In this document: in pieces, positions 8,078 to 11,792 of the stretch | Layout: each line of letters starts with the position of its first letter | How positions within the stretch are numbered: the first letter of the stretch is position 1 | Assembly: GCA_045578045.1 (NCBI GenBank) | Contig: JAZNJM010000098.1 | Location: 1 to 11,792 of the forward strand | DNA from: SIG653 sp045578045 | GTDB lineage: Bacteria > Bacillota > Clostridia > Oscillospirales > CAG-382 | DNA length: 11,792 bases | Direction of reading: 5' to 3' | Translations under genes and position numbers: made by a program | The notes under the pieces: model-generated | What the model was told of the DNA's origin: nothing | Databases searched by the model: none | The model's input: the letters and a program-made list of their open reading frames with translations, nothing else

Positions 8078-8338
8078 ATGATTTTATTAGCATTAGTTTT
8101 TGGTGTATATATTATTCAAAAAATCGTTGTCTTTTTTACGTCTTTATCAAAGGGCAAAGAAATAAAGACTTATTCTAAGTTAGAAATGGTTTGCGATTTA
8201 TGTTCGTTTGGTGTTATGGTTATTTATGGATTATTACTTAGCAAGGTTATATCAAATGAATCTTTAGCTTACAATATTATTGGGGTTCTTTCCGCAATAT
8301 TTGTGGTTGGAAATTACAAAATCGAAAAGCGTAAATAG
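8078..8338 (+). CDS. Small hypothetical membrane protein
   Basis: An 86-residue protein that I do not recognise. It has three hydrophobic stretches, near residues 1-22, 42-58 and 64-80, separated by a Lys-rich segment (SLSKGKEIKTYSK) and ending in a basic tail (NYKIEKRK). It is probably an integral membrane protein with three short helices. I start it at 8078 rather than the in-frame ATG at 8012: AAGGA lies seven bases before 8078, and the upstream 22 codons have no ribosome binding site. It is monocistronic, very AT-rich, and isolated between two long non-coding stretches. A terminator-like hairpin follows only at 8526. It could be a real small gene or a relic; no function can be assigned. 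Confidence 0.55.
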   Translation: MILLALVFGVYIIQKIVVFFTSLSKGKEIKTYSKLEMVCDLCSFGVMVIYGLLLSKVISNESLAYNIIGVLSAIFVVGNYKIEKRK

Positions 8339-8525
8339 TTTTATTTTGTATATGAATAGTCTTTTGAAATGCTAAAAAAACTTATTGTCGAGCTTAAATA
8401 TTCCTACATAGTGCTGAAAAAAATTTATTGCGAGAATAGTTTTACATAATTCAAAACCATTTTTGCGAATTATCTCATTTTGGAGTAAAACAATTTTTAT
8501 TAAAATTTAATAATTCATTGAAATG
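8339..8525. other. AT-rich gap with imperfect 24-bp direct repeats
   Basis: No gene is visible. ATGCTAAAAAAACTTATTG (from 8369) recurs in diverged form as GTGCTGAAAAAAATTTATTG (from 8411), each ending in CGAG, with a period of 42 bases. The purpose is unknown and low-complexity drift is possible. Confidence 0.35.
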
Positions 8526-8552
8526 AAGGGACTGTTTTCGAACGGTCCTTTT
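8526..8552 (+). terminator. Terminator-like hairpin
   Basis: AAGGGACTGTT (8526-8536) pairs with AACGGTCCTTT (8541-8551) over 11 positions, with two G-T wobbles, around a TTCG tetraloop, and ends in a short T run. It lies about 190 bases after the small membrane protein gene and is the likely end of any transcript from it. Confidence 0.6.
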
Positions 8553-8596
8553 AAGCATCCTAAGAAAAATAGCATCAGGATTGTGCTTTATTTAAG

Positions 8597-8626
8597 ACAT
8601 TGATATTTTAAAAAACATTGATATTT
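8597..8626 (+). repeat. Short tandem direct repeat upstream of the SPFH promoter
   Basis: ACATTGATATTT occurs exactly at 8597-8608 and 8615-8626, an 18-base period, about 100 bases ahead of the SPFH -35 box. It could be a regulator site, but it is short and AT-rich. Confidence 0.35.
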
Positions 8627-8716
8627 GCTCAACAAAAAATCTTTCATTGTAACAAAAATCCAAAAAGCCAACAAAATAATAATTTGTTTTTAAAAAGTAA
8701 AAATACAAAAATAAAA

Positions 8717-8764
8717 TTTGGTATTGACAAACAGAAATAAATATGATATCATTTTGATACCAAA
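8717..8764 (+). promoter_or_regulatory. SPFH operon promoter nested in palindromes (operator candidate)
   Basis: TTGACA (8724-8729) and TATCAT (8747-8752) have the ideal 17-base spacing, giving a start near 8759. The -10 lies inside a perfect 10-bp palindrome ATGATATCAT (8743-8752). An 8-bp inverted repeat, TTTGGTAT (8717-8724) with ATACCAAA (8757-8764), brackets the -35 and the start. Such symmetry is typical of ribbon-helix-helix operators, and a ribbon-helix-helix gene is second in this operon. Confidence 0.75.
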
Positions 8765-8785
8765 AAGAAATAAAGGAGACACCTC

Positions 8786-9784
8786 ATGAAAAAACAAATT
8801 GATGAAATTATTTTAAACCCAAAGGAAAATGGAGTTGGAGCTCTTTTGCTTATTTTGCTTTCGTATGCAGTTGGAATTGCCTCGATAGTAATTGGCGAAT
8901 TGTTCGATATCATTCCTCTTATGGCTGCCGGAATTGCTTATTGTGCGGTTGGATGGATATTTTTTCTTGGACTTAAAACGGTAAAACCCTATGAAGCACG
9001 TGTTTTAACACTATTTGGAAAATACAAAGGAACATTAAAAAAAGAAGGCTTTTATTTCGTTAATCCTTTTTGCGTTTCTTTTAATCCCGCATCAAAAACA
9101 AAGCTCGGTCAAAGTGGAGACGTTCATACTCCAAGTGCTTCTCAGACTCAAGGACAGGTAGAGGTTGCTGACAATAAAATATCCCTAAAAATAATGACGC
9201 TCAGTAATTCAAAGCAAAAAGTGAACGATTGCCTTGGAAATCCTATTGAAATAGGAATTGCGGTAACGTGGCGAGTTGTAGATACGGCAAAAGCTGTTTT
9301 TTGTGTTGATAACTATAAAGAATTTTTATCTCTCCAATGTGATAGTGCATTAAGAAACATTGTTCGCATCTATCCTTATGACGTTGCTGAAAACGTTGAT
9401 ACAACAGGTGATGGAATTGCAGACGAGGGAAGCCTCAGAGGGAGCAGTGAAGTTGTTGCAAACAGAATTAAAGAAGAAATTCAACAACGTGTTAGCGAAG
9501 CTGGACTTGAAATTATTGAAGCAAGAATAACATATCTTGCATATGCTCAGGAAATTGCGGCAGCTATGCTTCAAAGACAGCAAGCGGCGGCAGTTGTTGA
9601 TGCTAAAAAACTCATTGTTGACGGAGCGGTAGGTATGGTTGAAATGGCTCTTGAACGTCTTAATGAAAAAGATATTGTTAAGCTCGATGAAGAAAGAAAG
9701 GCAGCAATGGTTTCCAATCTTCTTGTTGTTCTTTGCGGAAACAAAGATGCTCAACCAATCGTTAATTCTGGAAGTCTTTACTAA
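8786..9784 (+). CDS. SPFH/band 7 (slipin-like) membrane protein
   Basis: A 332-residue stomatin/prohibitin-family protein. Such proteins form large rings on the membrane and are thought to organise microdomains or regulate membrane proteases. Two membrane helices lie at about 17-36 and 42-63. The SPFH domain covers about 64-270, with KPYEARVLTLFGKYKGTLKKEG, GNPIEIGIAVTWRV and the family's RGSSEVVANRIKEEIQQR, followed by ARITYLAYAQEIAAAMLQRQQA. The C-terminus (DEERKAAMVSNLLVVLC to GSLY at the end) fits the Firmicutes subgroup that travels with an Arc-type gene. An inserted acidic loop, DTTGDGIADEG (205-215), resembles a thrombospondin type 3/EF-hand-like calcium motif. AAAGGAG lies seven bases before the ATG. 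No NfeD-like partner is visible. The ribbon-helix-helix gene starts 12 bases after its stop. Confidence 0.93.
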   Translation: MKKQIDEIILNPKENGVGALLLILLSYAVGIASIVIGELFDIIPLMAAGIAYCAVGWIFFLGLKTVKPYEARVLTLFGKYKGTLKKEGFYFVNPFCVSFNPASKTKLGQSGDVHTPSASQTQGQVEVADNKISLKIMTLSNSKQKVNDCLGNPIEIGIAVTWRVVDTAKAVFCVDNYKEFLSLQCDSALRNIVRIYPYDVAENVDTTGDGIADEGSLRGSSEVVANRIKEEIQQRVSEAGLEIIEARITYLAYAQEIAAAMLQRQQAAAVVDAKKLIVDGAVGMVEMALERLNEKDIVKLDEERKAAMVSNLLVVLCGNKDAQPIVNSGSLY

Positions 9785-9796
9785 AGTGAAAACAAT

Positions 9797-10000
9797 ATGG
9801 ATGATAAGTCAAAAAAACAAATCCCTTTGAGACTTTCGCCTAAGCTATACGAAGCTATTGCATCTTGGGCAGAAGACGATTTTCGTTCTATTAACGGACA
9901 GATTGAATATTTGCTGACGGAATGTGTTCGTCAAAGAAAGAAAAACGGTAAATACGTTTCTGATGAAATTGACGTACCGCCTGAGCTTGATATAAAATAA
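9797..10000 (+). CDS. Arc-type ribbon-helix-helix DNA-binding protein
   Basis: A 67-residue protein. Residues 7-48 fit the Arc-like ribbon-helix-helix fold: a strand KQIPLRLS (7-14), a first helix PKLYEAIASWAEDD (15-28), a turn with RSINGQI, and a second helix IEYLLTECVRQRKK. A short acidic/proline tail follows (DEIDVPPELDIK). Such proteins dimerise and insert their strands into the major groove of palindromic operators. It is 12 bases downstream of the SPFH gene, with only a poor ribosome binding site, so it probably depends on translational coupling. The palindromes at the SPFH promoter make autoregulation of the operon the simplest role. An antitoxin role is possible for this fold, but the neighbouring SPFH gene is not a toxin. 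The next 50 bases lead to a strong hairpin. Confidence 0.85.
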   Translation: MDDKSKKQIPLRLSPKLYEAIASWAEDDFRSINGQIEYLLTECVRQRKKNGKYVSDEIDVPPELDIK

Positions 10001-10053
10001 ACAATCGTATCATAGTCAACGGAAAAATGTATTCTTACTAATAAACTAAGAAA

Positions 10054-10100
10054 AGGTGTTGTTGCAAACGTGAGTACTATTCTCGTTTACAACAACACCT
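10054..10100. terminator. Long hairpin ending the SPFH operon
   Basis: AGGTGTTGTTGCAAACG (10054-10070) pairs with 10084-10100 over 17 positions with a single mismatch around a 13-base loop. The T-tract is weak on the plus strand (GTTTGACTTT). It is somewhat better on the minus strand (TTTTC), so it may act in both directions. Confidence 0.65.
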
Positions 10101-10144
10101 GTTTGACTTTCACGGCAAAAGTAGAACCTACATAACAATAAAGA

Positions 10145-10185
10145 AAGGTTCATTAATACGCATAAAATGAGTATCAATAAACCTT
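10145..10185 (-). terminator. Hairpin downstream of the tRNA-Arg fragment
   Basis: Read on the minus strand, AAGGTTTATTGATAC and GTATTAATGAACCTT pair over 15 positions with two wobbles around an 11-base loop. It is 20 bases past the CCA end of the tRNA-Arg 3' fragment, where the original tRNA gene's terminator would be. Its T-tract (TCTTTATTG) is mediocre. Confidence 0.5.
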
Positions 10186-10204
10186 ATTGGAAAATATAAA
10201 ATAT

Positions 10205-10248
10205 TGGCACCCGCAACGGGAATCGAACCCATAACTAACCCTTAGGAG
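10205..10248 (-). pseudogene. 3' half of tRNA-Arg (CCT), integration-site remnant 1
   Basis: The minus strand reads anticodon loop CTCCTAA (10248-10242), GGGTT, T arm ATGGG-TTCGATT-CCCGT, acceptor 3' strand TGCGGGT, then G-CCA ending at 10205. The 5' half is absent. Upstream of the loop the sequence is CGGTAT, which cannot pair with GGGTT, and no ACCCGCA 5' acceptor strand is present nearby. A break at the anticodon loop is a classic site of tyrosine-integrase insertion into tRNA genes. Confidence 0.8.
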
Positions 10249-10258
10249 ATACCGAGGG
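10241..10258 (+). repeat. 18-bp att-like direct repeat, copy 1
   Basis: CTTAGGAGATACCGAGGG, identical to 11633-11650 and in the same orientation. Its first eight bases are the complement of the tRNA-Arg anticodon loop region (CTCCTAAG). The remaining ten belong to the element, not to the tRNA. GATACC (10248-10253) has an inverted partner GGTATC at 10269-10274, as in a core integrase site. Confidence 0.8.
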
Positions 10259-10287
10259 AAATACAAGTGGTATCCCTTACAATACCT

Positions 10288-10315
10288 AAAAATCCCCTAC
10301 TGTCAGGGGATTTTT
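10288..10315 (-). terminator. Intrinsic terminator of the protease gene
   Basis: AAAAATCCCC (10288-10297) pairs perfectly with GGGGATTTTT (10306-10315) around an 8-base loop and gives a T5 run on either strand. It lies about 130 bases beyond the protease stop codon and insulates the element from the flanking tRNA fragment. Confidence 0.85.
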
Positions 10316-10345
10316 AAGGTTAAAGTGTTATCTTGTGTTATGCCG

Positions 10346-10399
10346 TTATTGCTAATTTTAAGTTATTTTGTTCTAACTGATTAGCAGACAATTAGCAAG
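10346..10399. repeat. Left-end arm-like repeats of the element
   Basis: TTGCTAATT (10349-10357) and AATTAGCAA (10390-10398) are perfect 9-bp inverted copies. GATTAGCAG (10379-10387) precedes AATTAGCAAG (10390-10399) as a direct repeat of ATTAGCA spaced 11 bases. Repeats of this size and spacing near an att core resemble arm-type binding sites of a tyrosine integrase. Confidence 0.5.
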
Positions 10400-10442
10400 A
10401 CCCTCAAAGTTAGGAAAATGGTTTTATTCCCATAAGATGCCT

Positions 10443-11303
10443 TTATTTAATCGCTTGTACCTCGGTCTGTTGTTTAGTATTATTTTGATTGCATTTTTCA
10501 AGGAATTCACTAATCAACTCACAAGGAACCATTACGCCATATTTAAAACGATTCATAAAATCTGTACCGCCTCCTATGTTTATACCAACTATTTGCATTT
10601 CTTGATTTAATACTGCCCCCCCACTGCTTCCATAGCTTTCATAAGCATTATGTTTAAATGTGTTCACGGGCGGTAGTTCATCATTGCTGTCAAAGATATA
10701 ATAATTCTTTGAACGAATATTGCCATATGAACAAACAAACCTTTCTCCTTCCGGATTGCTAATAACCATAATTGCCTCATTATATTTTGGATTATCTTCG
10801 CATATTGGGAGTACTTTTAACTTTTTCTCTGATTTGAACGAAATCACTGCCAAATCATATGCTTCATCCGCAAACACCAATTGTGCTTTTTCAAATTGTT
10901 CATAGTACATTTGGTTTGAAATATGAGTTTTGCTATTTTTACTATATTCTGAATATGTAGGAACACCATATGGTATGATAATATAATCTGCGTTTTCAAA
11001 ATCTCTCACAACGTGATATGCTGTTAATGCGTAATATGTATTATCTTCTGAATCAAAAACGACTCCGCTTGCACCAACACTCCAAGAAAAAGTTGTAACG
11101 TCCTCTGCTATATTTTTCTCTTGTTTTACAATCACAATATTACTCTCTAAAATTTCATTTGTAATCTTTTTTGAGAAATCCTCAAAATAACGATTTTTAC
11201 ATTGATATTCATATAAGTTTGGATATGCAAAAATACAGACGCATACTAATATTAAGGTAATAACAAAGATTGTTATTATTATTTTTATCTTTTTATGATT
11301 CAT
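10443..11303 (-). CDS. Membrane-anchored trypsin-like serine protease
   Basis: A 286-residue protein with a basic start (MNHKKIK) and one hydrophobic helix at about 7-27, giving an uncleaved anchor with the rest outside the cell. The chymotrypsin-fold catalytic triad is visible: H97 in LTAYHVV, D150 in YDLAVISF, and S227 in GSSGGAVLN, with GASGVVFD (77-84) as the usual strand before the His. A late GINIGG (240-245) matches the S1 domain end. It has no PDZ domain, so it is shorter than a typical DegP/HtrA protease and closer to stand-alone S1-type proteases. The C-terminal tail is hydrophilic (NQNNTKQQTE). GAGGA lies four bases before the ATG. It is the sole gene between two tRNA-Arg att-like junctions, and its base composition is at least as AT-rich as its neighbours. 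The target is unknown; defence, competition or envelope control are all possible. Confidence 0.88.
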   Translation of the reverse strand: MNHKKIKIIITIFVITLILVCVCIFAYPNLYEYQCKNRYFEDFSKKITNEILESNIVIVKQEKNIAEDVTTFSWSVGASGVVFDSEDNTYYALTAYHVVRDFENADYIIIPYGVPTYSEYSKNSKTHISNQMYYEQFEKAQLVFADEAYDLAVISFKSEKKLKVLPICEDNPKYNEAIMVISNPEGERFVCSYGNIRSKNYYIFDSNDELPPVNTFKHNAYESYGSSGGAVLNQEMQIVGINIGGGTDFMNRFKYGVMVPCELISEFLEKCNQNNTKQQTEVQAIK

Positions 11304-11339
11304 GCTTTCCTCACCATAAAATTATTATTTGCCAAACAA

Positions 11340-11367
11340 AGTATATCACAGAAGTTAAAAAAGTCTA
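11340..11367 (-). promoter_or_regulatory. Probable promoter of the serine protease gene
   Basis: On the minus strand, TAGACT (11367-11362) and TATACT (11345-11340) are separated by 16 bases, with the start near 11333 and a leader of about 30 bases. The -10 is good and the -35 matches four of six positions. Confidence 0.5.
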
Positions 11368-11414
11368 TGGATAGAACATACGCCTGTGAAAATTGGCAGG
11401 ATTTTGCTAAAAAT

Positions 11415-11469
11415 CTGATTAGTAGGCGATTAGCAAAACGGCAATTTTCTGCTAATCGCAATTAGCAAG
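11415..11469. repeat. Right-end arm-like repeats of the element
   Basis: CTGATTAGTAGGCGATTAGC (from 11415) matches the left-end repeat starting at 10377 at most positions. GCGATTAGCA (11426-11435) and TGCTAATCGC (11450-11459) are perfect 10-bp inverted copies. AATTAGCAAG at 11460-11469 is identical to 10390-10399 and 11782-11791. They lie upstream of the protease promoter and do not look like an ordinary operator. Confidence 0.5.
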
Positions 11470-11561
11470 AATTAAGCGTGGTACGCTAAAAGTTCGAGTT
11501 TGTTTTGTTACCAAAAAAGCAAGAAAACTCACTCGAGAAAATGAGTGAATTAAAAAAGCAA

Positions 11562-11595
11562 AAGTGCCGAGAAACCTTGATTTATCGGCACTTTT
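11562..11595. terminator. Strong bidirectional terminator behind tRNA-Arg fragment 2
   Basis: An 11-bp perfect stem, AAAAGTGCCGA with TCGGCACTTTT, surrounds a 14-base loop and is flanked by T-runs on both strands. On the minus strand it begins right after the CCA of the tRNA fragment, as expected for the original tRNA gene's terminator. Confidence 0.85.
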
Positions 11596-11640
11596 TGGCG
11601 CGCTTGCCCGGATTCGAACCGGGGGCGTTCCGCTTAGGAG
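11596..11640 (-). pseudogene. 3' half of tRNA-Arg (CCT), integration-site remnant 2
   Basis: The minus strand reads CTCCTAA (anticodon loop), GCGGA, T arm CCCGG-TTCGAAT-CCGGG, acceptor 3' strand CAAGCGC, then G-CCA at 11596, followed by a terminator. The 5' half is missing and is replaced by the same CGGTAT sequence as in fragment 1. Outside the anticodon loop the two fragments differ clearly, so they come from two different tRNA-Arg genes rather than a duplication. Confidence 0.8.
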
Positions 11641-11650
11641 ATACCGAGGG
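11633..11650 (+). repeat. 18-bp att-like direct repeat, copy 2
   Basis: CTTAGGAGATACCGAGGG, identical to 10241-10258. It joins tRNA-Arg fragment 2 to the start of a second element end that continues to the right. Confidence 0.8.
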
Positions 11651-11792
11651 TGACAGATATGTCGTTACTTCCTGTCCCTGATAATCCCGTATTTTCATGG
11701 CTTTTTCGCACTTTGAGTGTTAAGCTATGTTACGGAATTACTGCTGATTTTACCCCGTTTTCGACCGTCTAATTAGATGGGAATTAGCAAGG
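11633..11792. mobile_element. Left end of a second related element (continues past window)
   Basis: From the 18-mer the sequence runs colinear with 10241-10399. AGTGTTA occurs at 10324 and 11716, and AATTAGCAAG at 10390 and 11782, at the same offsets (83 and 149 bases). By eye about 50 of 76 positions match between 11716-11791 and 10324-10399. No gene is visible in it. It is therefore a diverged relative of the first element's end, not a recent duplicate. Confidence 0.6.

Larger units (their letters stand above)
10241..11632. mobile_element. Putative 1.39-kb non-autonomous tRNA-Arg-targeted element carrying a protease
   Basis: The unit lies between two identical 18-bp repeats, each abutting a tRNA-Arg(CCT) 3' half. 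Its left end holds ATTAGCA-type repeats and their inverse (10346-10399). Its right end holds a matching cluster (11415-11469). The only gene is a serine protease on the minus strand with its own promoter and terminator. There is no integrase, relaxase or transposase, so movement would need an enzyme supplied from elsewhere. Recombination between the 18-mers would excise 1392 bp. Alternatives are a decayed larger element, or two unrelated insertions into neighbouring tRNA genes. The boundaries are inferred from the repeats, not from a comparison with an empty site. Confidence 0.55.

Noticed and set aside
8369..8434. CRISPR-like or tandem repeat array
   Set aside because: Only two diverged, A-rich copies with a 42-base period; no consistent repeat/spacer structure and no cas genes.
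9350..9754. 134-codon minus-strand open frame inside the SPFH gene
   Set aside because: Antisense shadow of a well-conserved coding region; Asn/Phe/Cys-rich with no start signal.
9797..10000. Antitoxin of a toxin-antitoxin pair
   Set aside because: The fold is compatible, but the partner gene is an SPFH membrane protein and no toxin gene is adjacent.
10205..10258. Complete tRNA-Arg gene
   Set aside because: No 5' acceptor strand, D arm or pairing 5' anticodon strand can be found on the minus strand above 10248, so only a 3' half is present.

Overview
The window looks like a low-GC Firmicutes chromosome, most likely from an anaerobic Clostridia lineage of the Ruminococcaceae/Oscillospiraceae or Lachnospiraceae type. 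Evidence is the AT-rich intergenic DNA, AGGAGG-type ribosome binding sites, TTGACA/TATAAT-type promoters, a bacterial alpha2 glycyl-tRNA synthetase, an SPFH/Arc-type gene pair and a DUF1854-associated ABC exporter pair. No species can be named from the sequence alone.

Layout. Positions 1-7151 are read from the minus strand: a two-ABC-transporter operon with a DUF1854 gene in the middle (7151 down to 1995), then a NodB-type polysaccharide deacetylase (1842-1063), then glyS, cut by the window edge (925-1). Upstream of the operon a plus-strand tRNA-Ser(GGA) has its own consensus promoter and a near-perfect terminator. It faces a roughly 95-nt highly structured sequence (7673-7768) whose outer arm mimics the tRNA-Ser 3' end in inverted orientation. 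A small membrane protein gene (8078-8338) and a long AT-rich gap follow. Next is a two-gene plus-strand operon: an SPFH/band-7 membrane protein (8786-9784) and a ribbon-helix-helix protein (9797-10000), driven by a promoter that is wrapped in palindromes.

The right end (10205-11792) appears to be accessory DNA. Two 3'-half fragments of tRNA-Arg(CCT) genes, both on the minus strand, are each fused at the anticodon loop to the same 18-bp sequence (10241-10258 and 11633-11650). Behind each 18-mer lies a colinear, diverged element end that reaches an AATTAGCAAG motif at exactly the same offset (149 bp). Between the two junctions sits a compact unit of about 1.39 kb. It contains only a membrane-anchored trypsin-like serine protease gene (11303-10443), its promoter and terminator, and clusters of ATTAGCA repeats at both ends that resemble integrase arm sites. 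No recombinase gene is present. I read this as a small non-autonomous tRNA-targeted integrative element, or a cassette in a tandem array, with a second related element starting at 11633 and leaving the window.

How the genes work together. The three-gene ABC/DUF1854 operon probably makes one heterodimeric exporter with an accessory protein; its substrate cannot be read from sequence. The ribbon-helix-helix protein is a candidate autoregulator of the SPFH operon. The protease cassette is the strongest candidate for an undescribed system.
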